64,000 bases of DNA, taken from contig JAKZZE010000001.1 of assembly GCA_024220505.1 (NCBI GenBank), positions 310,001-374,000 on the forward strand, read 5' to 3'. Numbering within the stretch: position 1 is the first letter of the stretch; each line of letters begins with the position of its first letter. The position numbers and the translations under genes were made by a program. The notes under the pieces were generated by a model. The model ran no database searches. It saw nothing but the letters and a program-made list of their open reading frames with translations, and was not told the origin of the DNA. Below, one piece after another: positions 10,714 to 20,382 of this stretch. Origin of the DNA: Rhizopus arrhizus. Lineage: Eukaryota > Mucoromycota > Mucoromycetes > Mucorales > Rhizopodaceae.

Positions 10714-11631
10714 TATGCAACCTTTGTTCGCCCTTGCTTTGAGTATGGTCTATGTCTATGCCTTTTCACAGTCAAAGAACTGGAGTTACTGGAAAAAGGG
10801 CAAGATTTCTGTCTGCGTATTGCCTTTGGTGGCCATAAGACCACTTCCACCGCGGTATTCAAGCACATCACCAATTTGCCGTCAATGACTGAACGAGCTC
10901 ACATCCTCGGTTTCAAGTTCATTGTACGCGCTTACCATCTTGAAAGCGATTCTCCACTTGGCTCCCTGCTCTCTTTTCTAGAAACTGCTCCAAAGTCAAA
11001 GCGATTTCGCTGGCCCACCTTGACGCGACTTAATCCTATATGGACGAAACCCTCATTGTGTGGTGCCCTTTCCTCGAATTCTGAGCGACTGGACTACTTT
11101 GCAACATCCAAAAATGTGAAGTTATCTATACTCCTACTACGAGAGCAATTTTTCCATAAAAAGTTGAATGCTCCAAAACCACCTGTACTATTGTCAGCAT
11201 GTCGAATACAACTTGGAGTTGATCCTATCTTGACTCTTCCCATGTTGAACTCTGACCGAAGTAGACTTTTGCGCTGGCGTATGGGTTGGTTACCTGGTCG
11301 CCCTCCTCCTTGCTCCTGTGGCTCTGCGAACGCATCCAGATCTCATCTGATCGTCTGCCTTAATATTGCGTCCCGTCTGCAAGTCTCTCCTGGTTCAAGA
11401 CCTAATCCACTAGATTATGTTATTAATCAATTGCCAAAAGTCATTCCTGCCTACCCTTCACCTCAGCTTGCTGAACGATGGTCTGTCTGGTGGCCGGCAG
11501 TTTGCTCTATTCTTTTGGACATAGACCGTATCTGTCACCCTGACGGCGGTTTTTGCAATGAGGCAGCGGATACCTCTGGACGATTGTTGCTCGACAAGCT
11601 CCAATCTCCTTCTTCCAACAACTCATCCTAA
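10714..11631 (+). pseudogene. LINE reverse transcriptase, C-terminal fragment
   Basis: An open frame of 305 codons has no start of its own. It begins YATFVRPCFEYGLCLCL and then LELLEKGQDFCLRIAFGGH, the conserved post-catalytic 'thumb' region of LINE reverse transcriptases (RP-x-x-EYG; LE-x-x-Q-x-x-LR; GG). PSMTERAHILGFKFIVRAYHL follows, and near the end LLRWRMGWLPGRPPPCSCG with a downstream H-x4-C, the C-x-C...H...C cluster typical of these proteins. The catalytic YxDD domain and any endonuclease domain are absent because of the 5' truncation. It is nonfunctional, but its frame has no stop, so the insertion is fairly recent. Confidence 0.85.
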
Positions 11632-11913
11632 GGTGTAAATCTTATCTCTTCTCTTCTCTTCTGCTCTCCGGACTCATGGCCTCTATTGTGTGGTTTGGTT
11701 TCTTATTTCTTTTTTCTTTTTTATTTCATTTCTTTTTCGCTTTTTCTTTTGCAAAAGAAAAATGCTTCCTTTTTGCACTCCCGCCTTTTTTATTTTTACA
11801 ATTTTTTATTTCTCCACTTCAAATTTTATTTAAATTTATGTACTTCTGGCGAGACACCTTATGCTCCATAGAGTAAAGTCTCAGTAGCCACTCAATAAAC
11901 AAAATCTTTAACA
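10714..11913 (+). mobile_element. 5'-truncated LINE (non-LTR retrotransposon)
   Basis: A 1200-bp insert is bounded by perfect 15-bp direct repeats (10699-10713 and 11914-11928). It encodes only the C-terminal part of a LINE reverse-transcriptase protein, followed by a T/C-rich 3' untranslated region and an A-rich end with AATAAACAAAATC. The coding frame starts at the very first base, as expected for 5' truncation during target-primed reverse transcription. It inserted into the flank shared by the two family X copies. Confidence 0.88.
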
Positions 11914-11928
11914 TGAGGTTGATTTATA
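11914..11928. repeat. target-site duplication, right copy
   Basis: TGAGGTTGATTTATA, identical to 10699-10713, immediately follows the LINE 3' end. Confidence 0.9.
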
Positions 11929-12200
11929 CTGTATTTTTTCAGTTACAAAAACTATTTTGTACTCAGATCAGATAAAATCTATATTTGGAAATAAACATCG
12001 TGTGTTGGTGTGAAATGGGGAAAAGGAATCAAAAGAGGAAAAGTTTTGATAATTTATGCATGTGTAACTAAGATCTGTTTAAAGATATATCCACAGCAAA
12101 AACAATAGTGATACATTTGAAAATTAGATCGTTTCTCATCCATTTCTGTCTTTTTTCTTTTTCTTTTCTTTTTTTATCTTTATTTTTCACCTATAACCAA

Positions 12201-13883
12201 ATGACACATCTGAGGTATATGATAGATGGATTAATAAGACTATAAACTCATCCTTTATTTTTGCAGTGACATATCTTATCTTCGTAAATAGTTTAAATAA
12301 ATATTAATTAACAATTCTAATTATAATAGAGAGATGCTCTATTTGGATTTGTATCTCTTCATTTTTAGTTTATAGCATTTACAGAGGTGACAGATTTAAA
12401 TGCTTGAGATTGAAATCAATTCTTTCTGGTGAATTGAAGTCAATTATTACAATAATGCTAATGCTAGTCATAATACTACAGTTCATGTGGGGTAATAAAT
12501 GACACATTGACAGTCATTCTTATACTTACAAATTTGATAGATATTTTAATGACATATCTAAAATACAATGAAGGTTACTTTAATTATAATGGACATATTA
12601 TATCAAAACCTTTCATCTTATGGACTCCTACTCATCAACGAAAAGCAGAAGTACTGTAATTAGTTATTAATACATGTGTATTAATATATGTTTAGGCTTT
12701 TGATTATGTTCAATGTGTTACTTTCTCAATGGAAGCCGGCATGTTTTTATTATTACAATCATTCTGGAATTATCTATCAAATACAGTAGCTAAAAAGACA
12801 TTTATGAGCTCATTTGAATTTAGAATTTATATTTTAGGGTAAATGATAATTGTAATTTATATTCAAACTAAAATAAATTGTGAATAGTGCGCTTGCAAGT
12901 ATCGCCTTGTTTCCTATTCTTCAGTGGGTATTTAGAAATGATCCTACTAAAAGAGAGGCTATTCCGCAGTTGGTATTTTCAATTGAAGGTATTTATTTTT
13001 TCTGAACTGCACCGAGACTGTGTAACTCACATGTAGACAGTATTTATTGTTGCATGTCTTGGTATTCGTACTCATTTCAGATTCAAAAGATTGATTTCAT
13101 TAACACAAAGAGCAAATGCCAATAATCAAAAGGGCATCATTGTCAAACTATCTTATTTCAAAGACATGAACAAATTGACAATCATCATCTTGTATTGTTA
13201 CAGTATCGGCTTTATCATTCTTTGTGTTGATGGTTTAACAACTAATCAACTTATTAACCAAAACAAGTTTGCTATTGACGTGCTTATTGCTAATACAAAT
13301 GTTTGTACTGTTTACCTTTTAATCCTTCTTGTAAATTACTCTCAAATATGTCTACAAAAAAAAAGGATTTAACATTTTATAATAGATTTCTATTTTTCAT
13401 CCTCGTCCTCAGTATTCTAAACCTGCTGAAATATCGAGTCACAATAACACAAGTCAAAAGCAACCTCAGTCAAAAAAGACAACCGAGTTCTCAGAGGATA
13501 ATCTCTACAGTCGTCCAACTCCAGTCAATTATCATCAAACTTTTTCAAGTGAGACATTGAACAGCCCAGGAGCGTTTGCCCATAGCATGTCAATTGAGGA
13601 TCCTTATTCAAGCCAACCCGTCATGTTTTCTATGATCGACCTTCCTTCAAAGCCATCTCAAATACCATTGAATTCTTCTTCTGGTTACAGTTTTGGAGAT
13701 AATATGAGGATGAGTACAGGGTCACCTACAGCACAAGTAACAGGAAATTATATGGAAAAGAAAACATGGGAAGAGGGTGATGTTTACAGTCAGCCTATAA
13801 CGAATTCCTCTCAAACTCCTTTAAACAAAGATGATATCTCTCGTGATTGGCTCTGGCAGTCTCCCGATAGACGCAATATGTAA
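12201..13883 (+). CDS. seven-transmembrane receptor-like protein
   Basis: My eight-exon model is 12201-12214, 12267-12283, 12330-12491, 12541-12650, 12696-12838, 12888-12988, 13041-13330 and 13386-13883. All introns are GT-AG and the phases join into 444 residues. The product starts MTHLSDISYLQ and has seven hydrophobic segments: CSIWICISSFLVY, IITIMLMLVIILQFMW, FSMEAGMFLLLQSFW, FRIYILGALASIALFPIL, QLVFSIEVFIVACLG, LTIIILYCYSIGFIILCV and VCTVYLLILLISIF. A Ser/Thr/Gln-rich tail of about 150 residues, probably cytosolic, follows. This is GPCR-like topology with a basic third loop (RTHFRFKRL). I cannot place it in a named receptor class. The two tiny first exons (14 and 17 nt) rest on phase agreement only. 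Confidence 0.7.
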
Positions 13884-15101
13884 TTCATTTAATTTACCAA
13901 AAAGTACTTTTGTTTTTTTAGCTCTTACATTTCTTTAAAAACACATAATATTATCATTAAACTTTGATGTAAAAAGCACACGTGCATTTTCGCAAATCAA
14001 GATGTATCCTGGATGAAATGGTTGCTTAGGTTATGTTTCTTCAATCATTTTTTTTTAATGTGTGAAATAAGCATGATCCATTATATTTTATGATTAAATA
14101 ATTAATTTTTTATATTAATTTATAGAAAATTGACTGCGAATAGAATGGATGTACTGATACAAGACAAGACCGCTTTTGAATTTAAACTCATTAATATTAC
14201 TCTTTAATCTGAGGGTTCAAATAAACCTTTCATCTGTGACGAAGAAAGCGCAATGTTATGGACATTTGATGTACTTTCTTCAAAAGAATAACACAAAAAT
14301 CCGTGCGCATTTTCAAAGGCGGCGACTTAAAACCAATTGCATAATCACTGAATATGATTTTCTTTTGTAAACTTCAAAAGGAGATTTTAAAGTATTACAA
14401 ATAAGGTTATTTTAAAAGTATCTATGCCAACAGAAATCAATATCATTGCCTAGGATTAAGCAATCTTATGAATCATCTTTCATCACTTGTTCATGGTATT
14501 AAAAATGATCCCTGGACAAAAACACTCAATAGTCGATAGAGGCAGCTCAATTCTTAATAGTAGTTACGATTGGAGAATAAAGCTAGCGCTCGTCAACTTT
14601 ATGTATTCGATCACTTTGCTTGATTGCTTCAAGTCAGACCCAAACGCCATCAAAACTCAATAGATTTTATGTGGCGCTCATCATCTAACTACAACAACTG
14701 TATTTGCTTATAGCTAATAATTACTGGAAATTAGCAGACTACAATATTTCGACAGAAGAAAAACGAAAACTAACATCATTGGTGCTTTATAAGATACAAT
14801 GTCTTTTTGTGGAAAAATAGGAACGGTATAGTTATCCCTATTGAATTTGTCAAGAATACTCATAGTAACGTTGTTTAAATAGTAACATCAAAGTGCAATA
14901 ATTGGTGAAATCTCACAATAATTTAGCAATAATCAGAGCATATCTGTTATTGGCAACACAGGACTCAGTAAACATCTTGCCTGGAGGTTTGTCTAAATCA
15001 AGCAAATGGTAAAGTACTGGTAATGATCAGATAACATTTTGTATCGTATGAAACATAAATTGTGTTTAAAAAGTTTATAGTTCTTTCTTATTCCCTACTT
15101 A
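13884..15101. other. intergenic region left of the Fanzor element
   Basis: AT-rich, without a recognisable gene. The bases next to the element (about 15080-15101) are where the guide of the element's RNA would come from if it behaves like TnpB/Fanzor systems (see findings). Confidence 0.5.
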
Positions 15102-15178
15102 CAGTGCAAGAAACTAGGTTGGGCCAATGAAAAAAAATTTGGTCAATTTAAAATTGAATTAGGACACGGTTGCCAAAA
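15102..15178 (+). repeat. terminal inverted repeat, left
   Basis: It pairs with 18428-18504. The two arms differ at a few transitions and by about two A residues in the central A run. The outermost bases are CAGTGC next to a TA dinucleotide. Confidence 0.9.
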
Positions 15179-15259
15179 AAAAAACTTGTCCAACTTACAC
15201 TGTACAGAAGTATGAGAGAGTCATATCAATCACACGGAAAGCTGGCCACTGGGATCTAA
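15102..15259 (-). ncRNA. candidate guide (omega/f) RNA region of the Fanzor element
   Basis: The 158 bases between the Fanzor stop and the element end, on the Fanzor strand, are where TnpB and Fanzor systems encode their scaffold RNA, with the guide read from the flank just past the end. The stretch includes the inverted repeat with a self-complementary TCAATTTTAAATTGA core. I infer this from position only; no transcript or fold has been tested. Confidence 0.4.
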
Positions 15260-17931
15260 CTAACGCACAAAGGCATCAAGACGCTGATTTTTGTTTTTTG
15301 CAGCAAATAAAAATATATCCAGTATGTTATGAGCAGCCATGATATCACGATTCCATATGATATTGCAATTATTTTGCTTACACTGCAATACCGTATGTAC
15401 TCTTCGTTTTGATTTGGCTGTTACAACATTGTCTACATTTCTAGTCTTGCATTTGCTGCAGATTTGGCTTGTTAAATATTCATCCACCATGCAAATATCA
15501 AGCTGCTTTACACAATATTTTTTTAAAGCCTTCTTAATCATCCGTACAGGAGCAGATTTATTTCCACGGAGGCTGGAACCAAACATACCATCACCAAAAG
15601 CAATGATGGTTTTCTTGGTTCTTTTTTCGTGATCAGTGGGAGCAGAAGGATAGTATCTATTCTCTTTCTTGGTAGATGTTCTTACGCCTGTAGTTGCTTT
15701 TTCATCGTACTTGGCACTACCGTGAATGAAGCGCTTACAGATCTCATGAACACCTTTTTGTTTTCTCATGTAGCATTTGAACTTCAGCTTTGACGACCTA
15801 CACAGATTTTTGCATGTTGCTCAAGTAAACAAGTAAAAAAAAATATGTTTTTATTTACCAAGATTTTTCATTGTAGTAACTTGTAATGTCGTCATATAAA
15901 TTTAGTCTTTCTTTGCAAGCTTTTAAAAATTCTGCCATATTGGATGTCTTCAACGAGCTTAAATTAGAAATTTTCAAAAACTGAGCCTTGTGTTGTTCTT
16001 GATGCTTTTTTCGTATAGAATTCGCATCATTATAGCCACACAGATGATAGTACTCGTCCAAGCTTGTAGTCCTTTGCCTTCCGGATGTATCGACGGCAGT
16101 TACAAGTGTGGCAACACCAGGATCTACTCCCCAAATTTCACAGCCATTTTCAATATCTTCGAGGAAGTCCTCAGGCTGTTTTCCCAGTGGAGTATCTATT
16201 TGTTTTTTCTTCCTCACTCTAGAAAAAAAGGAAAGAAATCGAATACCCATCGGTATATATAACGTTTCTATGTATAACTTGATTAAATTAAGGCTCTTAT
16301 TTTTCAATTCAACTAAGCTAACTTACTGGAACTGTTTTTTCCCCTCTGAAAGGCTTTTTCGAGTTCGAAATCCCATTTTGGAAAAGTTAAAAAGCCTATA
16401 GTAGAAGTCCGAGAGAGCCGATTTATCTTTAACACCTTTTGGGATATTTTCAATACCAGATTGCTTCAACAGTCGCCAGAAAGCTTGGGCATCTATTTGT
16501 ATTGACTTCATCGCAAATGAGTATACAGGTAAGATGGAAAAAAAGCGATAGCCTCGCCGATCCGTGTATTTAGCAGGCGTGAATGTTCCATCTTCAATTC
16601 TAGACTGGATACTTGTAATAAATTTCAAAAGAGCAGGTAAATGGGGCTCAAGCTTCTCTAATTTTTTCCCAAGCACTAGTGGTATTTTTGAATTAATGTT
16701 TTGCAGTACTTGTTCCTGTAAAGACTTGAAGCTTCGTCTATTGAGTGTTGAAGTAAACGTGAGTTCTTTTAACTTCCTATAAATGTAGGACTTGGAGGCA
16801 AAGGTGGCTGGTTTTTCTTCCATAATATACACCTTCTCATTTATCTTTTGCTGAAGATAGAAAAGCCATTTGAAGAATTCATGAGGTTTGGAGTACAGGT
16901 CTTCCGTATCGCAGTTCATTGTCTGATATCGACTCCATAATGCATTCATTTTCTCTATGGTTTCTTCTAAACATTGATTTCTTTCTAAAGATGAGGGCCA
17001 TGTTGATTGCTGTTTCTGCTTTAATGTATAAACATAGTGAGAGAGTGCTTTTCTTTGGGCAACTGATAATCCTTTGCAATAGAAGGGAGAAGACATATCT
17101 GAAAAAGTTTCCAGAAAAAAGCGGGTTGTTCTCCTTTCATGGTTTTCACATACATGGTTGCGTATGAGTACATCGTATTGTTTACACATAATAGACAGAA
17201 TAGACGAATATCCAATACTCTTGAGGGATTGCAGTATTGTTTCATTGACTTGGCATTCGTTGCAAAATTCAACAAAGTAATCTTGACAGTATTTAGGGAC
17301 CTTTTTGCCATTGCCAGTTACAACAGTGAAAATATAATAGACAAGGGTATGATCAATAATTGGCACTTGTTCCCCCTTGTTTAAAAGCTTCAAAAAAATA
17401 TAGTTCATGAATAGTGAGCCTACGTGGATCGCTTTGGTTGTGTAGGCCACTACTGAAGCAATCTTTTCAGAAACCCTTGTGTCCGTACATATATTTTTTA
17501 AGGAGGATTTGATTGCAAAAGTTTCCTTTTTCTCATCAGGATTGTGAGATGGCTCCTTTTGCTTCTTTTTTGGGCAAAGGTTGGATGATGATCTTGAGTG
17601 AGTATTCAACCCGCAAGAAGGACATGTCTTTTCTGTATTGCTTTTTGTTTTCATTCTAAAGTCCTGCAAAGCAAGTTGTTTATCTATTTTCTTCTGTATC
17701 TTTTTGGAGGTAGGAGGAAGAGCACTAGGAGCCTGTGAAGTAGAAGCCTGTGAAGCAGAAGCAACTGAAGTGGTCAGAGCAGATGTAACTGATATATTAT
17801 CAGAATTGACTTCTTGAAAAAAAAGTAAGGAACATGATACCTCGCAATGTGTTATTTTGGTACTTACTCTTTAAAATCTTTCTTTTTGTTGACGAGCTCT
17901 TCGCGGGATCATCTTTATATCTTCGCTTCAT
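15260..17931 (-). CDS. Fanzor RNA-guided nuclease (TnpB-like)
   Basis: Minus-strand exons are 17931-17868, 17812-16327, 16218-15859 and 15797-15260, giving 815 codons in frame. The N-terminus is basic (MKRRYKDD...STKRKILK), a possible nuclear signal, followed by a Ser/Thr-rich linker and a zinc-knuckle-like CPSCGLNTHSRSSSNLCP. A long helical region follows. RuvC-I is IWGVDPGVATLVTAVD (catalytic Asp in VDPG). After IIAFGDGMFGSS comes VDEYLTSQICSKC, with a Glu just before the zinc-ribbon CxxC. The second cysteine pair is QCKQNNC, then RuvC-III NRDIMAAHNI (Asp). This order matches TnpB/Fanzor proteins, which use an RNA transcribed from the element end to cut DNA. An alternative acceptor at 16267 would add NVIYTDGYSISFLF but needs a one-base shift in a T7 run. 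All three catalytic acidic residues are present, so it may be active. Confidence 0.87.
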
Positions 17932-18221
17932 TATCTATTATAAATTTCAGAAAGAAAATAAATGTTTACAGATTTATTCAAGTTCTGTTGCTTTCTATTG
18001 AAATCCTTAATGACCAATGAAAATTTATTGATTAATTGCTTTGGAGCATCTCAAAACTATAGCTTGTGGCGATCCAGCGTAATTACTAGTCATATGCTTT
18101 TCTTGACTATTTAATTAATAGACTGGCAGATAATGTAATTGGCTATACGGCTTATGTAATGTTATAAGATAATAAGCCTTTTGCATAAAATTCATTCTAC
18201 CTCATATTTTGTAATATACAC

Positions 18222-18256
18222 AGTGGGGGCTAAGTAAATCTGTCCATTTTGAAGAT
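18222..18256 (+). repeat. possible second Tc1/mariner-like end inside the Fanzor element
   Basis: After TATACA comes CAGTGGGGGCTAAGTAAATC and TGTCC, which resembles ends of other Tc1/pogo-type elements. I find no matching inverted partner in the window, so it may be a relic end or a solo terminal fragment. Confidence 0.3.
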
Positions 18257-18427
18257 GAATATTCATAACTTAAGCAATGGTTTCAGAAATTACTGCTTTG
18301 TCCGATTTCCATTTTCGCTTTTTCCAAAAAAGGTGAGTTAAGCATTTTAAAATCAATTGTTATTTGTCCAAAAAAAAAACTAACATTCTGTCTCTCCTTT
18401 GTCCCATTTTCGCATTGGTGTCCCATT

Positions 18428-18504
18428 TTGGCAACCGTGTCCCAATTCAATTTTAAATTGACCAAATTTTTTTTTTCATTGGCCTAACCTAGTTTCCTGC
18501 ACTG
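18428..18504 (-). repeat. terminal inverted repeat, right
   Basis: Reverse complement of 15102-15178 with few mismatches. It ends ...GCACTG followed by TA at 18505-18506. Confidence 0.9.
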
Positions 18505-18582
18505 TAATTTTCTTACTGCTTTATAGGAACAGTCACTGTTACACGATCACACAAGGATATCCATACAAGGCAATCCAGTCCA

Positions 18583-20242
18583 ATGAAAGTAAATCGTTAC
18601 ACACAATTAGGTGAGATAATCAACTTTTTTTTTTTTTTTTTTTTTTCTTCTTCTTTTTTTTTTTCCCCTTTTTCTTTTTTCTTTTCTTTTTTTCTATTTT
18701 TTGTCAGTCATGTTTTTACCTAAAGAAAAAGTAAAAGCACCAAGAAGTTTAAGAACAGCACGACTATCTGTTGTAAAAAATCAGATATCCACACCTGTGA
18801 TTCAAAAGAATGTGTCGACACCCAACAAAGTGATCAAAGCTCTTTACGATTATAATGCACAGAATCCAAATGAACTATCGTTTAAGAGAGGTGATTTCTT
18901 TTTTATAGTCAAAGGAGATGATCAATATTATGAGGCATTTAATCCTATCACAAATTCACGTGGTGTTGTGCCTGTACACTATTTTCAAGCTTTAGAAAAG
19001 CATGAAAAAGCCACCAATGAATCAAAAAAGTCGCCTACTGCAGCAGATCACACCCATCAACCACAACCTAATGAAGGTAAGCATAGATAGACATTCTAGG
19101 GATATCATAAATAACAAAAGAGCAGCTCAATATAAATCTCAGCCTTTGTATGGAATTGTACTATATGATTTTCATGCAGAAAGATCAGATGAATTAGATG
19201 CTAAAGCAGGGGAAGCGATCATTGTGATTGCACAATCCAATGCTGAATGGTATGTGGCAAAACCTATTGGACGATTAGGTGGACCAGGATTGATTCCGGT
19301 TTCATTTGTTGATATTCGAGACGCCTCTACTGGATGCACAATACCTAACAATACAACATTTCAAAATGTGCAAGATTGGAAAAAGAAGTCGATGAGATAT
19401 GAAGCATCACTTGAAAAACAAATACAGGAAATGTCTATCACAGAGGAAGAAGACTTGTATGATGATTATTTTAGTAGCAATAATGACAGTCAAGAATCTG
19501 TTGTGATATCAGCTTATGTGGATTCTTATATATTAGAAGCGGATCAATACTGGTTTATTGTATTTGCTCAATTGAAAAATGGAAAACATCGTGTCTTGTA
19601 TCGTCTCTATGATGGTGAGTTGTATACGAGATAAAATGATTTTTATTCATTCTTCAATAGATTTTTATGATTTTCAAATCAATTTTTTACAAGAATTTCC
19701 AGAAGAAGCAGGAAAAAAGGAAAAAAAAAAGAATATTACCTTATATGCCAGGGCCATTAGATACAGTAAATGATGAGATCACTGGTAACAAGCAGATGCA
19801 TCACACCATATAAAAATCATACTCATAAATTACTATAGAAGAAAGAGCAAAAGACCTGTCAAGATATTGTGCAGATTTATTGAAATTACCAAAATATTTA
19901 TCAGAAAGTATGTGGGTTCAGGAACAATTATTTGGTATTCATGAAGGTGATGTTGAAACTGACACTGATCCAAGTCAAAAACCAAGACCTGTTCATACTG
20001 AAGTTGAATCACAAACATCAACAACAGTCATTAAAGTAAAGATTGTTTATAAAGACGAAATATTTGCCATCAAAGTCCCAGTACCCAGTACACTTCAGTT
20101 CTTACAAGATAAAGTCGTTGAGCGTTTAGGTTTCCCAGTTCAACTACTGTATAAAAAGGAAGGAAATCAACTTACGGATCTAACTTCACAAACATTTGAA
20201 GCTGCTGTCAAATTAGGTAAATTGACAGTCGTTGCTTCTTAA
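18583..20242 (+). CDS. BEM1: Bem1/Scd2-like polarity scaffold (SH3-SH3-PX-PB1)
   Basis: Exons are 18583-18610, 18708-19076, ~19126-19614, 19661-19784 and 19839-20242. The first SH3 domain is KVIKALYDYNAQNPNELSF...GDFFFI...RGVVPVHYF. The second is YGIVLYDFHAERSDELDAKAGEAI...GPGLIPVSF. A PX domain follows (SAYVDSYILEADQYWFIVFAQL; RLYDDFYDFQINFLQEFP; LPYMPGP; LSRYCADLLKLPKYLSES), then a C-terminal PB1 domain (VKIVYKDEIFAIKVPVPSTL...KKEGNQLTDL). Bem1 holds Cdc24 (via PB1), Cdc42 and PAK together at growth sites. In the PX domain the frame breaks by one base at an A10 run (19721-19730); removing one A restores LPYMPGPLDTVNDEITG. This may be a sequencing error or a real mutation. It sits next to a RhoGDI gene, also a Cdc42 regulator. 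Confidence 0.88.
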
Positions 20243-20382
20243 ATTAAACACGTTTTTTATTTGCTATTTTGTAAACATTATTTACCCCCTAAAATAAACT
20301 CCGTTTGTTATTATTATTTTTTTAAAGAAAGCTACTTTTTTATTTCTCTTTTCTTCTTTTTTATTATTATTATTTTTATACC

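Larger units (their letters stand above)
15102..18504 (-). mobile_element. Fanzor-encoding transposon with Tc1/mariner-type ends
   Basis: A 3403-bp element is bounded by near-identical inverted repeats of about 77 bp (15102-15178 and 18428-18504). Each begins CAGTGCA(A/G)GAAACTAGG and is flanked by TA (15100-15101 and 18505-18506), as for Tc1/mariner integration. The only coding content I find is the Fanzor gene. There is no DDE transposase, so it would have to be mobilised in trans or has lost its transposase. Extra copies of GTCCCATTTT(C/G)GC lie just inside the right end (18403, 18419) and may be subterminal transposase-binding sites. Confidence 0.88.

Noticed and set aside
19077..19086. 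A 10-nt intron in Bem1 (GTAAGCATAG)
   Set aside because: Too short to splice; a 46-49 nt intron ending at about 19122-19125 joins in the same phase.
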